A stretch of 64,000 bases of DNA, taken from NCBI RefSeq assembly GCF_003345295.1, contig NZ_CP031055.1:1426001-1490000 (forward strand). The letters are read 5' to 3'. The first letter of the stretch is position 1; the number at the start of each line of letters is the position of its first letter. This document shows, one piece after another, positions 53,181-62,716 of the stretch. Source of the DNA: Vibrio splendidus. Its GTDB lineage: Bacteria; Pseudomonadota; Gammaproteobacteria; Enterobacterales; Vibrionaceae. The notes beneath the pieces are model-generated. The model was not told the origin of the DNA. It saw nothing but the letters and a program-made list of their open reading frames with translations, and did no database searches. The translations under genes and the position numbers were made by a program.

Positions 53181-54842
53181 ATGCTTAAACAATTATTAGA
53201 ACAAGCAACTTCAAATAACGCTAAAGCAAGACTGTATGCATTTGAAAATACAGTTGAGTTAACAAATCTGATTCCACCTACTGTTAGCTACGAAAGCGGC
53301 GGTAATACTCTTGTTATTGGTCCAACTGCGATCATTGAAAGTGCTGCGGCTCAATTACCTCAATTGACGAGCTTAACCTTATTGTCGACAGACGGCGAAA
53401 AGGGCAAAAACCCAGAACTGTACTTCGCGAATTCGGTTCAAGTATCCGGTTTCCTTGGTACGTTTGAAGTTATGATTGAGAGTAAAGGCACATCAAGCAA
53501 CTTAGCGAAAATCGCGATTAATCACGATTGTTTCGATGTTGTTCTAGACCTATGTCTGAATAGCTGCATGACAGAAGAAGTGCCTGTACCGGGTTATTAC
53601 CCAGTGGGTCGAGGCTATCCAAAACTGGCCGAAGCACTGGAAGAGATTCCAACGCTAATGGGTACATTTGATAAGCCTAAGTTCTTCCGTTTAGACACTG
53701 ACCTTTGTGCGCACAGTTCTCGTGGCGTAAAAGGGTGTGAACGTTGTGTTGATGCTTGTCCTGCTGGCGCGCTATCAAGTGAAGGCTCAGACAAAACAGG
53801 TCACAAGATCGAGATTAACCCTTATCTATGTCAAGGCGTCGGAACTTGTGCAACAAGCTGTCCTACAGAAGCGATTACCTATGCGCTTCCAAACCCTGAC
53901 GATACTCAAAAGTTCATTGAACGTACGCTAGCTAACTATGAACATGCGGGCGGTCTGGATCCAATCGTACTTATCTGTAGCTCTCGTCATGAGACTTACA
54001 ATGTAATGGCGCTAAAAGCACTACCAGATAACGTTATTCCAATCGTTGTTGAAGAACTGCCTTCTATTGGTATTGATACTTGGTTTGCAGCGCTTGTGAA
54101 TGGTGCGACTCAGGTTCTGTTTGCTGCTTCTCGTTTTATGCCAGAGACGATCATTCGAGTTCTGAATAACGAAGTAGGGATTGCTCAAGAGCTACTAGAC
54201 CAAATCGGTGTTCCAAAAGAAACCATCGATATCCTGTATTTAGAATCTCTCCGTGAAGGGCCTCCAGCACTGTGCGTTGATTCTTTCGACCTTGCACTTG
54301 GCGATCTTCAAGGCAACAAACGTCAACGTCTATTCACTGCACTCGATGCGATGTCTTCATCTCGAATTCCTGTAGAGAATATCGTTGAACTTCCTTCGAA
54401 TGCACCATACGGCACGGTTTCGTGTGAAAGCAAAGATTGTACGTTATGCATGAGTTGTGTTGCGGTTTGTCCTACACGTGCTCTTCATACCGACGGTGCT
54501 TCTCCATCACTTAAGTTTGTAGAACAAGACTGTATTCAATGCGGTCTGTGTGAAAAGGCATGTCCTGAGAATGTTCTTACTCTGACACCTCGTATGAATT
54601 GGGTGAAAGAAGAACGTCAACAAGCAGTTGTGATTCATGAAGAGAAAGCGGCGGAATGTTTACGCTGCCATAAGCCATTCGCTCCACAGTCTATGATTGA
54701 CATGTTACAGAACAAGTTACGCGGTCACTCTCATTTTTCAGATGAAACTGCGATTAATCGTATTGCGATGTGTGAAGACTGTCGTGTAGTGGACATGTTC
54801 GACTCAATGGCTCAAGACCCATTGAATCAATTGAAATACTAG
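53181..54842 (+). CDS. 4Fe-4S poly-ferredoxin protein of the formate dehydrogenase cluster
   Basis: A 553-residue cytoplasmic protein with four ferredoxin-type clusters in two pairs: CERCVDACPAGAL and CQGVGTCATSCPTEAI (about 188-230), then CTLCMSCVAVCPTRAL and CIQCGLCEKACPENVL (about 415-470). A further CLRCHKPF with CEDC near the C-terminus may bind metal. The middle part has no cluster. It is first in the operon after the sigma-54 promoter and lies 9 bases before the chaperone gene. It may carry electrons or help insert Fe-S clusters in the dehydrogenase; which one is not decided by sequence. Confidence 0.85.
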   Translation: MLKQLLEQATSNNAKARLYAFENTVELTNLIPPTVSYESGGNTLVIGPTAIIESAAAQLPQLTSLTLLSTDGEKGKNPELYFANSVQVSGFLGTFEVMIESKGTSSNLAKIAINHDCFDVVLDLCLNSCMTEEVPVPGYYPVGRGYPKLAEALEEIPTLMGTFDKPKFFRLDTDLCAHSSRGVKGCERCVDACPAGALSSEGSDKTGHKIEINPYLCQGVGTCATSCPTEAITYALPNPDDTQKFIERTLANYEHAGGLDPIVLICSSRHETYNVMALKALPDNVIPIVVEELPSIGIDTWFAALVNGATQVLFAASRFMPETIIRVLNNEVGIAQELLDQIGVPKETIDILYLESLREGPPALCVDSFDLALGDLQGNKRQRLFTALDAMSSSRIPVENIVELPSNAPYGTVSCESKDCTLCMSCVAVCPTRALHTDGASPSLKFVEQDCIQCGLCEKACPENVLTLTPRMNWVKEERQQAVVIHEEKAAECLRCHKPFAPQSMIDMLQNKLRGHSHFSDETAINRIAMCEDCRVVDMFDSMAQDPLNQLKY

Positions 54843-54851
54843 GAGTTGGCA

Positions 54852-55520
54852 TTGGATACTAATTTGGATCAGGCACAAGAGCCTGAGCTCGCAAAAGAAT
54901 TAAAGCAAGAACAGACACTAAGAACTGAAATCTATTTGGTTCTTTCTGCATTGTTCCGTAGCGCACCTTCTGAAGAGGTCATTGATTTCCTAAAGACGTT
55001 AGACATTGAAGCGTCTGAGAGTGCAATGCAAAAAGCTTGGATTGCCATTCAACAAGCGGCAACGGAATCAAATCGCGAAGCGTTAGAAGACGAATATCAA
55101 GATCTGTTCATTGGCATTGGCCGTGGAGAGATAGTTCCATTTGGTTCTTGGCATAGAACTGGCGCCATGATGGAAAAACCATTAGCAGAGATTCGTCATG
55201 ATTTAGAGCTTTTAGGCATTGAACGTGATGATCAAGTGAAAGAGCCAGAAGATCATATTGCTGCATTGTGTGAAGTAATGGCAATGCTAACTGGTGAAGA
55301 AGAAGCGCTTCAACAAGCCGTTTTCAATAAGCATCTTGGCCCTTGGTTTAACTCTTTTACGCGTCAGCTTGAAAGTGCAGAAAGTGCGAACTTCTACAAA
55401 TCGGCAGCTCAGCTGTGTGAAGCATTCCTAACGTTAGAGCAAGTGCGTTTTAGCGTTAATACAAAAAGCAGTAAACATAAATTAAAAATTGATGTGAAAA
55501 ACGTCACTGATTACGAGTAA
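54852..55520 (+). CDS. TorD/DmsD-family molybdoenzyme chaperone
   Basis: A 222-residue all-helical chaperone. It has the family features YLVLSALFRSAPSEEVIDFL, EYQDLFIGIGRGEIVPFGSW and PEDHIAALCEVMAML (E-D-H motif). These proteins bind the Tat signal of a molybdoenzyme and hold it for cofactor loading; the client should be the formate dehydrogenase alpha subunit encoded 290 bases downstream. A TTG at 54852 is chosen, with AGGAG 6 bases upstream; another TTG at 54846 directly abuts that site. Confidence 0.88.
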   Translation: MDTNLDQAQEPELAKELKQEQTLRTEIYLVLSALFRSAPSEEVIDFLKTLDIEASESAMQKAWIAIQQAATESNREALEDEYQDLFIGIGRGEIVPFGSWHRTGAMMEKPLAEIRHDLELLGIERDDQVKEPEDHIAALCEVMAMLTGEEEALQQAVFNKHLGPWFNSFTRQLESAESANFYKSAAQLCEAFLTLEQVRFSVNTKSSKHKLKIDVKNVTDYE

Positions 55521-55593
55521 TCGAGCAGTACGCGATTATATCGATAGAGGGGCATTAAGCCTCCAAAAAGATCTACCGCAAGGTAAGGAAGCA

Positions 55594-55797
55594 ATGATGA
55601 AAGATAATAAAGAAATAAACACAAGCCGTAGGGACTTACTCAAAGGCTTAACAACTGCAGCCGTAGCGGGTGCAGTTGTCGCTGGAACAACGAAGGTGGC
55701 AACTGCTTCAGAAACGGTTGAAATGCCGAAAGAAGACATGAAGAAGACGGGCTATCGTGAAACGCAACACATTCGCGATTACTACGACACGCTTTAG
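55594..55797 (+). CDS. Small Tat-signal protein of formate dehydrogenase cluster
   Basis: A 67-residue protein made of a twin-arginine signal (TSRRDLLKGLTTAAVAGAVV) and a short mature tail ending RETQHIRDYYDTL. It matches the small formate dehydrogenase region TAT-target family found just upstream of the catalytic subunit. It lies 10 bases before fdhA. AAGGA upstream supports the start. Role unknown; possibly an assembly or small structural subunit. Confidence 0.86.
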   Translation: MMKDNKEINTSRRDLLKGLTTAAVAGAVVAGTTKVATASETVEMPKEDMKKTGYRETQHIRDYYDTL

Positions 55798-55807
55798 GAG
55801 ATAACGG

Positions 55808-58663
55808 ATGAAACTTGTCAAACGCTCCGATAGTGTGAGCAAAGAAACCAATCAACTGGGTGTGTCTCGACGTGCCTTCATGAAAAACACCTCTCTAGCG
55901 GCTGGTGGTGCGGTAGTAGGCGCTGGTCTATTCGCTCCGGGTATGATGAAAAAGGCGGAAGCTAAGTCAGTCGACCCTGAAGCGAAAACAGAAGTGAAAC
56001 GCACTATCTGTTCTCACTGTTCTGTGGGTTGTGGCATTTACGCTGAAGTTCAAAACGGTGTTTGGACGGGTCAAGAGCCTGCATTCGATCACCCATTCAA
56101 CGCTGGTGGACATTGTGCGAAAGGCGCAGCTCTGCGTGAGCACGGCCACGGTGAGCGTCGCCTTAAGTACCCAATGAAATTGGAAGGCGGTAAGTGGAAG
56201 AAGCTTTCTTGGGAACAAGCGATTGAAGAGATCGGTAATAAAGCGCTAGAACTTCGTAAAGAGTCTGGTCCTGATTCCGTTTACTTCTTGGGTAGTGCAA
56301 AACACAGTAACGAGCAAGCTTACGCATTCCGTAAGATGGCGTCGCTTTGGGGCACCAACAACGTTGACCACCAAGCGCGTATTTGTCACTCAACCACAGT
56401 AGCCGGTGTTGCAAACACTTGGGGTTACGGCGCGATGACAAACTCGTTCAATGACATGCACAACTGTAAGTCGATGCTGTTCATTGGTTCGAACCCTGCA
56501 GAAGCTCACCCGGTTGCGATGCAACACATCCTAATCGCGAAAGAGAAGAACAACTGTAAGATCGTTGTTGCGGATCCTCGTCGTACGCGTACTGCTGCGA
56601 AATCTGATCACTATGTTTCTCTACGCCCGGGTTCAGATGTTGCGTTTATCTGGGGTCTGTTATGGCATGTCTTTGCTAACAAATGGGAAGACCAAGAGTT
56701 CATCCGCCAACGTGTATTCGGCATGGACGAGATCCGTGAAGAAGTTGCGAAGTGGAACCCAGCAGAAGTTGAGCGTGTAACAGGCGTTAGCGAAGAAGAC
56801 GTTTACCACACTGCAAAACTGCTTTCAGAGAACCGTCCGGGTTGTATCGTTTGGTGTATGGGTGGTACTCAACATACTACGGGTAACAACAACACACGCG
56901 CTTACTGTGTACTTGAGCTTGCGCTAGGTAACATAGGTAAATCAGGTGGCGGTGCAAACATTTTCCGTGGTCACGATAACGTACAAGGCGCAACTGACCT
57001 TGGCGTACTATCAGACACGCTACCGGGTTACTACGGCTTGTCTGAAGGTTCTTGGCGCCATTGGTCTAAAGTTTGGGATATCGACTTTGACTGGGTCAAA
57101 GGACGTTTTGACGACAACGCATACGGTGGTCAAAAGCCAATGAACAGTGCAGGTATTCCTGTCTCTCGTTGGGTTGATGGCGTGCTTGAAGACAAAGACA
57201 AGATTCGCCAACGCGAAAACATCCGCGCCATGTTCTACTGGGGTCACGCGGTGAACTCTCAGACTCGTGGTCCAGAGATGAAGAAGGCGATGCAGAAGCT
57301 GGATATGATGGTTATCGTTGACCCATACCCAACAGTAGCAGCAGTAATGAACGATCGCACCGATGGCGTTTACTTGCTTCCAGCAACCACTCAATTTGAA
57401 ACCTACGGCAGTGTAACGGCGTCAAACCGTTCTCTACAGTGGCGTGACAAGGTTGTTGATCCTCTGTTCGAATCTAAGCCTGACCACGAAATCATGTACC
57501 TTCTTTCTAAGAAGCTTGGTTTCTCTGATCAACTGTTCAAAAACATCCGTGTTGAGAACAACCAACCATTGATTGAAGACATCACTCGTGAATTCAACAA
57601 AGGTATGTGGACGATCGGCTATACAGGTCAAAGCCCAGAGCGTTTGAAAGAACACCAACAAAACTGGCACACGTTCCACAAAACAACGCTTGCTGCAGAA
57701 GGCGGCCCAGCGAATGGCGAGACTTACGGTCTGCCTTGGCCATGCTGGGGCAACCCAGAGATGAAACACCCAGGTACGCATATCCTTTACGATACGTCTA
57801 AACCTGTTGCTGAGGGCGGCGGTAACTTCCGTACTCGTTTCGGTGTCGAATTTGAAGGTCAAAGCCTATTGGCTGAAGACAGCTACTCAAAAGGCAGCGA
57901 AATCAAAGATGGTTACCCAGAGTTCAGTGACAAACTGCTGAAACAACTGGGTTGGTGGGACGACCTAACAGCAGAAGAAAAAGCCGCTGCTGAAGGTAAA
58001 AACTGGAAAACTGACGTTTCTGGTGGCATCCAACGTGTTGCCATTAAGCATGGTTGTATTCCGTTTGGTAATGCGAAAGCGCGTGCGATTGTTTGGACAT
58101 TCCCAGACCGCGTACCACTGCACCGTGAGCCACTTTACACGCCACGTCGCGACTTAGTTGCTGATTACCCAACTTGGGATGACAAAGAAGCGATTTTCCG
58201 TGTTCCTACGCTTTACAAGTCGATTCAAGACCAAGACAAGTCTGGTGAATACCCGATTATTCTTACTTCTGGTCGTCTGGTTGAGTACGAAGGAGGTGGT
58301 GAAGAAACCCGTTCAAACCCATGGCTAGCCGAACTTCAACAAGAGATGTTCGTTGAAGTGAACCCGAAAGATGCGAACGACATCGGTTTCAAAGATGGTG
58401 ATGATGTTTGGGTTGAAGGTGCTGAGAAAGGTCGAATTAAGGTGAAAGCGATGGTTACTCGTCGTGTGAAACCTGGCCTAGCATTCCTACCATTCCACTT
58501 CGGTGGCAAGTTCCAAGGCGAAGATTTGCGTTCTAAGTATCCAGAAGGCACTGATCCTTACGTTATTGGTGAAGCTGCAAACACAGCAACCACATACGGT
58601 TACGACCCTGTCACGTTGATGCAGGAAACGAAAGTAACCCTTTGTAATATTCGTAAAGCGTAA
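55808..58663 (+). CDS. fdhA: Formate dehydrogenase, catalytic alpha subunit (Cys type, Tat-exported)
   Basis: A 951-residue molybdopterin oxidoreductase that oxidises formate to CO2 in the periplasm. A Tat signal SRRAFMKNTS opens the protein; Cys68, Cys71, Cys75 and Cys103 (CSHCSVGC, GGHC) bind one 4Fe-4S cluster; Cys193 in RICHSTT takes the place of selenocysteine, so no SECIS element is needed. Molybdopterin-guanine dinucleotide-binding motifs (GSNPAEAHP, VADPRRTRTA, LRPGSDVAF, TSGRLVEYEG) follow. The export, the paired Fe-S and cytochrome b subunits, and the neighbouring mob/tup genes fit a respiratory Fdn-like enzyme using Mo or W. Confidence 0.94.
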   Translation: MKLVKRSDSVSKETNQLGVSRRAFMKNTSLAAGGAVVGAGLFAPGMMKKAEAKSVDPEAKTEVKRTICSHCSVGCGIYAEVQNGVWTGQEPAFDHPFNAGGHCAKGAALREHGHGERRLKYPMKLEGGKWKKLSWEQAIEEIGNKALELRKESGPDSVYFLGSAKHSNEQAYAFRKMASLWGTNNVDHQARICHSTTVAGVANTWGYGAMTNSFNDMHNCKSMLFIGSNPAEAHPVAMQHILIAKEKNNCKIVVADPRRTRTAAKSDHYVSLRPGSDVAFIWGLLWHVFANKWEDQEFIRQRVFGMDEIREEVAKWNPAEVERVTGVSEEDVYHTAKLLSENRPGCIVWCMGGTQHTTGNNNTRAYCVLELALGNIGKSGGGANIFRGHDNVQGATDLGVLSDTLPGYYGLSEGSWRHWSKVWDIDFDWVKGRFDDNAYGGQKPMNSAGIPVSRWVDGVLEDKDKIRQRENIRAMFYWGHAVNSQTRGPEMKKAMQKLDMMVIVDPYPTVAAVMNDRTDGVYLLPATTQFETYGSVTASNRSLQWRDKVVDPLFESKPDHEIMYLLSKKLGFSDQLFKNIRVENNQPLIEDITREFNKGMWTIGYTGQSPERLKEHQQNWHTFHKTTLAAEGGPANGETYGLPWPCWGNPEMKHPGTHILYDTSKPVAEGGGNFRTRFGVEFEGQSLLAEDSYSKGSEIKDGYPEFSDKLLKQLGWWDDLTAEEKAAAEGKNWKTDVSGGIQRVAIKHGCIPFGNAKARAIVWTFPDRVPLHREPLYTPRRDLVADYPTWDDKEAIFRVPTLYKSIQDQDKSGEYPIILTSGRLVEYEGGGEETRSNPWLAELQQEMFVEVNPKDANDIGFKDGDDVWVEGAEKGRIKVKAMVTRRVKPGLAFLPFHFGGKFQGEDLRSKYPEGTDPYVIGEAANTATTYGYDPVTLMQETKVTLCNIRKA

Positions 58664-58674
58664 GGAGTCTTAAA

Positions 58675-59283
58675 ATGGCTAGAATGAAATTTCTTTGTGA
58701 CACCAAACGTTGTATCGAATGTAACGGTTGTGTCACTGCATGTAAGAACGAAAATGATGATGCTCTGGAATGGGGTATTCAACGTCGCCGCGTTGTAACA
58801 CTGAACGACGGTGAACCGGGTGAAAACTCTATCTCAGTAGCGTGTATGCACTGTACTGATGCACCTTGTATGGCAGTTTGCCCAGCAGACTGTTTTGAAC
58901 ATACAGAAGACGGCATCGTACTTCACAATAAAGATCTATGTATCGGTTGTGGTTACTGCTTGTTTGCTTGTCCGTTTGGCGCACCTCAATTTCCTAAACA
59001 GGAAGCCTTTGGTGAGCGCGGTAAAATGGACAAATGTACCTTCTGTGCTGGCGGTCCAGAAACAGAGCCAGGTTCTGTGGAAGAGCGTCAGAAGTACGGT
59101 GCGAACCGTATTGCTGAAGGCAAGCTACCAATGTGTGCTTCTTTATGTTCAACCAAAGCACTGCTAGCGGGTGATGCAGAGAAAGTCTCTGATGTATTCC
59201 GTCAGCGTGTTGTTGAGCGTGGTGCGAAGGGGGCAGGCTGGACAGACGGCAATGACCTTTCTTACGATGCGATGAAGAGCTAG
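58675..59283 (+). CDS. fdhB: Formate dehydrogenase iron-sulfur beta subunit
   Basis: A 202-residue electron-transfer subunit with four 4Fe-4S sites: CIECNGCVTAC, CMHCTDAPCMAVC, CIGCGYCLFAC with CPF, and CTFC with CASLC. It passes electrons from the alpha subunit to the cytochrome b subunit. It lacks its own signal and membrane anchor, so it is probably carried out with the alpha subunit. AAGGAG stands before the ATG; the gene follows fdhA by 11 bases. Confidence 0.93.
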   Translation: MARMKFLCDTKRCIECNGCVTACKNENDDALEWGIQRRRVVTLNDGEPGENSISVACMHCTDAPCMAVCPADCFEHTEDGIVLHNKDLCIGCGYCLFACPFGAPQFPKQEAFGERGKMDKCTFCAGGPETEPGSVEERQKYGANRIAEGKLPMCASLCSTKALLAGDAEKVSDVFRQRVVERGAKGAGWTDGNDLSYDAMKS

Positions 59284-59296
59284 TTAGGAGAGACAT

Positions 59297-60370
59297 ATGC
59301 TTACAATGTTTAAGCGTCTCTTCCTTGTTGTGCTGCCAATGTTGGCAGCACTAACAATGCTGTCTCCTATGAGCCATGCATCAGAGACTAACGCTTCACA
59401 AACTCAATCGAGTAGTGCAGAAAGAGAAATCACACAACTTGCTGGCGCCGATTTTTGGCGACAAGTAAGAAACGGTGAAGAAGGTTACACCACATCTCAA
59501 TCTGCTGAGCACGGTGTGTTGATCAGTACTCCAGGTCAAACGTGGTACATATTGAAGGAGAAGTGGATGTCACCAGCCGGTGCTGTCGCTATCTTTGGCA
59601 GTATTGCTTTCGTTACCTTAATGTACGTTGTGATTGGCCCACTAATGCTGAGTGCGCCAAGAACGGGTCGTAAGATCAAACGTTGGTCGCGACTTGACCG
59701 CGCACTGCACTGGAGTATGGCGTTTACCTTCTTAACACTGGCTTTCAGTGGTTTGATGTTGGTTTACGGTAAACACTTCTTGAAACCTTATATCCCAACC
59801 GATTTATGGGGCTTCATCGTTCTATTGGCGAAGCAATACCACAACTACATCGGCCCGATTTTCTATGTGCTGTTGATGGCTGTTCTTATCAAGTGGTGGC
59901 GCAAGTCGATCTTCAAAATGGTCGATATCCAGTGGTTTATAAAACTGGGTGGTATGGTCGGGAAACATAAAGGTTCTCATCCATCTGCAGAGTTTTCTAA
60001 CGCGGGTGAGAAAGCGCTATTCTGGCTATTGATTGTTATGGGTAGTGTCGCTGCGATCAGTGGCTTGGTGTTAGATTTCCCAATCTTTGGCCAAACACGA
60101 CGTGATATGGAGCTTTCGAACTTAGTTCACATGCTTGCTGCTCTGATCCTTATCTGCGGCTTTGTGTTCCACATCTACATCGGCTTGTTCGGTATGGAAG
60201 GTGCACTTGAGGGTATGGTAACAGGCGAAGTTGATGAAACTTGGGCTAAAGAACACCATGACCTTTGGTACAAAGAAGTGATGGAACAAGAGAAAAATGG
60301 CGCTGAGCAAAGCGCAAATGTAGCAACAGAGAAAACGGAAGGGGTGAATAAGAATGAACAAACCTCATAA
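59297..60370 (+). CDS. fdhC: Formate dehydrogenase cytochrome b556 gamma subunit
   Basis: A 357-residue membrane cytochrome b. A signal peptide (about 1-29, ending SHASE) and a periplasmic stretch are followed by one helix (about 97-115) and a four-helix diheme core with His ligands in RALHWSMAFTF, QYHNYIGPIFY and LVHMLAALILICGFVFHIYIG. It transfers electrons into the quinone pool. The N-terminal extension is longer than in E. coli FdnI, as in the larger FdoI/FdhC-type subunits. AGGAG precedes the ATG at 59297. Confidence 0.92.
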   Translation: MLTMFKRLFLVVLPMLAALTMLSPMSHASETNASQTQSSSAEREITQLAGADFWRQVRNGEEGYTTSQSAEHGVLISTPGQTWYILKEKWMSPAGAVAIFGSIAFVTLMYVVIGPLMLSAPRTGRKIKRWSRLDRALHWSMAFTFLTLAFSGLMLVYGKHFLKPYIPTDLWGFIVLLAKQYHNYIGPIFYVLLMAVLIKWWRKSIFKMVDIQWFIKLGGMVGKHKGSHPSAEFSNAGEKALFWLLIVMGSVAAISGLVLDFPIFGQTRRDMELSNLVHMLAALILICGFVFHIYIGLFGMEGALEGMVTGEVDETWAKEHHDLWYKEVMEQEKNGAEQSANVATEKTEGVNKNEQTS

Positions 60371-60770
60371 AGGTATTTGGGTCGCTTACATCCTAAGCTG
60401 CTTTACACCATTTACTTGTCTTCTCTCTGGTGTGGTCGCGATTATCTACGCAGGCTATCGTTTAGATAAAGGGGAAGACGGCGAAGTCGTGGATACGCAT
60501 TATTACGGCTTAATTCGCTCTTTCTTCTTGAACCTGACGTTCTTTGTTGTGCTTATCGTAACGGTAGCGACCTCTAATGGCGTGTTGATCGGTGTGAACG
60601 ATTACTGGTATCAAAACCATATAATCGATGATATCGCTTACTACATTCCCTATGTCGGTATGTTGTTTGGTGGTGTGGCGATTGTGGTGTGGTTTATTCG
60701 TATGTATCAAGGCATGCAGCGCTTAAGTCAAAACCTACCGCAAAACCCGACAACAGGACCAAACCTGTAG
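60354..60770 (+). CDS. Small membrane protein of the formate dehydrogenase operon
   Basis: A 138-residue protein with three hydrophobic helices (about 10-30, 52-75, 93-113) separated by polar loops. It resembles DUF4870/Tic20-like small membrane proteins. It overlaps the fdhC end by 17 bases, so it is translated with it, but no function is known. Terminator follows. Confidence 0.8.
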   Translation: MNKPHKGIWVAYILSCFTPFTCLLSGVVAIIYAGYRLDKGEDGEVVDTHYYGLIRSFFLNLTFFVVLIVTVATSNGVLIGVNDYWYQNHIIDDIAYYIPYVGMLFGGVAIVVWFIRMYQGMQRLSQNLPQNPTTGPNL

Positions 60771-60785
60771 TGAGTATCAGACGAA

Positions 60786-60805
60786 CTAGATAACAACTTA
60801 TCTAG
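60786..60805. other. Short perfect hairpin after the operon
   Basis: CTAGATAA and TTATCTAG form an 8-bp stem with loop CAAC, directly before the main terminator; it may stabilise the transcript end. Confidence 0.45.
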
Positions 60806-60835
60806 AACGATTTACTCAAAGCAACCATCGTATAG

Positions 60836-60871
60836 AAAGCCCAGTGATTCGAGTCACTGGGCTTTTTTTAT
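60836..60871 (+). terminator. Terminator of the formate dehydrogenase operon
   Basis: AAAGCCCAGTGA and TCACTGGGCTTT form a perfect 12-bp stem, followed by TTTTTTTATCC. Confidence 0.93.
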
Positions 60872-61223
60872 CCACCTAAAACAAGTGTCTAGTCAACTTA
60901 GAAGAAGATTTTTAGCTAATTCTTCAAAATATTTGGGGTAGCTCTAAAACAGAACCAAACCTGATATTGACCGCGCCAATATGGTGCAACTCCCTTAATT
61001 GGTGCAATTAATTTTAAACATCCCTCCATATCAAATATCCAAAAAAGTGCAGTGGTAATTTTAACCCTTTTAAATCATAAGCTTAGAATAAAAACTTGTT
61101 GCACGGAAATTACGTGAGCGTGTTGGAACGCATCTTGCGTTCACTGTTGAGTCTTTAATTAATTACGACATCAATTCGCACGGTTCTAGTGCAATTGAGA
61201 CAAAGCTAAGGGAGAGAGCTTTA
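60872..61223. promoter_or_regulatory. Regulatory region of amt with NtrC-like half-sites
   Basis: Two TGGTGCAA elements (60982-60989 and 61000-61007) and TTGCAC (61099-61104) resemble NtrC half-sites. They lie upstream of the sigma-54 promoter. The region has no gene. Confidence 0.5.
61124..61139 (+). promoter_or_regulatory. Sigma-54 promoter of amt
   Basis: TGGAACGCATCTTGCG, GG-N10-GC, one mismatch in each half from TGGCAC-N5-TTGCA. Nitrogen-controlled sigma-54 transcription is usual for ammonium transporter genes. Confidence 0.7.
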
Positions 61224-62443
61224 ATGAGTCAAACGGTTACCCAAGTTCATAGCGCAGTAGAGAGCTTGACGCAGAGTTCAGACACTCTATTTTTATTATT
61301 AGGCGCCATCATGGTCTTCTTAATGCACGCAGGCTTTGCATTTTTGGAAGTCGGTACAGTAAGAAAGAAAAACCAAGTCAATGCGCTGGTTAAGATCCTT
61401 TCGGATTTCGGCGTTTCTGCCATTGCCTATTTCTTTATCGGTTACTGGGTGGCTTACGGTGCGCATTTCTTTGCAGATGCAGAAACCTTATCGCAAGGTA
61501 ATGGTTACGAGCTGGTGAAGTTTTTCTTCTTGATGACGTTTGCAGCGGCGATTCCAGCGATCGTTTCTGGTGGTATCGCTGAGCGTGCACGTTTCTATCC
61601 AATACTCATCGCAACACTTTTCACCGTTGGGTTTGTTTATCCATTCTTTGAAGGCATCATTTGGAATGGTAATTTTGGTTTCCAAGATTGGCTTGAAGCA
61701 CAATTCGGTTATGGCTTCCATGACTTCGCAGGCTCTGTAGTTGTTCACGGCGTTGGCGGTTGGATTGCTTTGGTCGCGGTTTACTTCTTAGGTATGCGTA
61801 AAGGTCGTATTCGTGCAGGTAAACACACTAACTTCGCACCATCTAACATCCCATTCTTAGCACTGGGTTCTTGGATCCTATGTGTGGGTTGGTTTGGCTT
61901 CAACGTGATGTCAGCTCAAGCTATCAATGGCATCAGCGGCCTAGTAGCCATGAACTCACTTATGGCGATGGTCGGCGGCATTCTAGCGGCTTTAGTCGCA
62001 GGTAAAAATGACCCAGGCTTCATCCACAATGGTCCTTTGGCTGGTCTCGTAGCGATTTGTGCAGGTTCAGACTTAATGCACCCACTTGGCGCTCTCGTTA
62101 CGGGTGGTGTAGCGGGCGCATTGTTCGTTTACCTGTTTACTTACATGCAGAACAAAACACAGATTGATGATGTGCTGGGTGTATGGCCATTGCACGGCGT
62201 GTGTGGCGCTTGGGGGGCATTGCAGCTGGCATCTTCGGCCAACAAGCACTCTGGGGACTAGGTGGCGTGAGCTTTGGTGCGCAAATCATGGGAACACTTG
62301 CAGGTATTATCGTCGCTCTAGTCGGTGCATTGGTTGTATACGGTGTTCTAAGTAAAGTGACAGGCCTACGTTTAAGTGAAGAAGACGAGTTCAACGGTGC
62401 GGATCTTTCAATCCATAAGATCTCTTCGATTAACGAAGACTAA
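61224..62443 (+). pseudogene. amt: Ammonium transporter gene amt, frameshifted near residue 330
   Basis: The first frame (61224-62261) encodes an Amt channel from MSQTVTQVHSAVES through FLMHAGFAFLEVGTVR, GGIAERARFYP, HDFAGSVVVHGVGGW and WPLHGVCGAWG; the second frame (from about 62212 to 62443) continues with GGIAAGIFGQQALWGLGGVSFGA, quoted in parts, and the tail SEEDEFNGADLSIHKISSINED. Together they give about 406 residues, the usual Amt length. The switch occurs at a run of six G bases (62212-62217); seven would restore the frame. It may be a true disruption, phase variation or a sequencing error. No glnK gene accompanies it. Confidence 0.85.
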
Positions 62444-62499
62444 CGTCATCAATCTTGATGAGTGTTAAGCCCATGCTAGACACAAATTAAATTATAACT

Positions 62500-62523
62500 A
62501 AGCGGCTTCGGCCGCTTTTTTGC
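62500..62523 (+). terminator. Terminator of amt
   Basis: AAGCGGC and GCCGCTT form the stem with a TTCG tetraloop, followed by TTTTTT. Confidence 0.92.
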
Positions 62524-62716
62524 GTTTATGGGAAATAGAAAGCAATACGAGTCAGTCAGAAAGGAGATTGAGAAAGAACGAAGGAGAACAAGCGAGTTAT
62601 GTCACAAATAATCAATGAATTCAGTTGGCTAAGACTATGGTCTAATCCCTAAAACTATTGTTGGAATTTGAACAGTGCTAAGCTGTTACAAAGTGACATA
62701 TTGAAAAGGACGTTAT

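Noticed and set aside
55808..58663. Selenocysteine formate dehydrogenase
   Set aside because: The active-site codon is a normal cysteine (RICHSTT) and no in-frame TGA occurs.
62599..62652. 17-codon frame upstream of cobB (MSQIINEF...)
   Set aside because: An AAGGAG lies too far from the ATG and there is no attenuator-like structure; not enough support.
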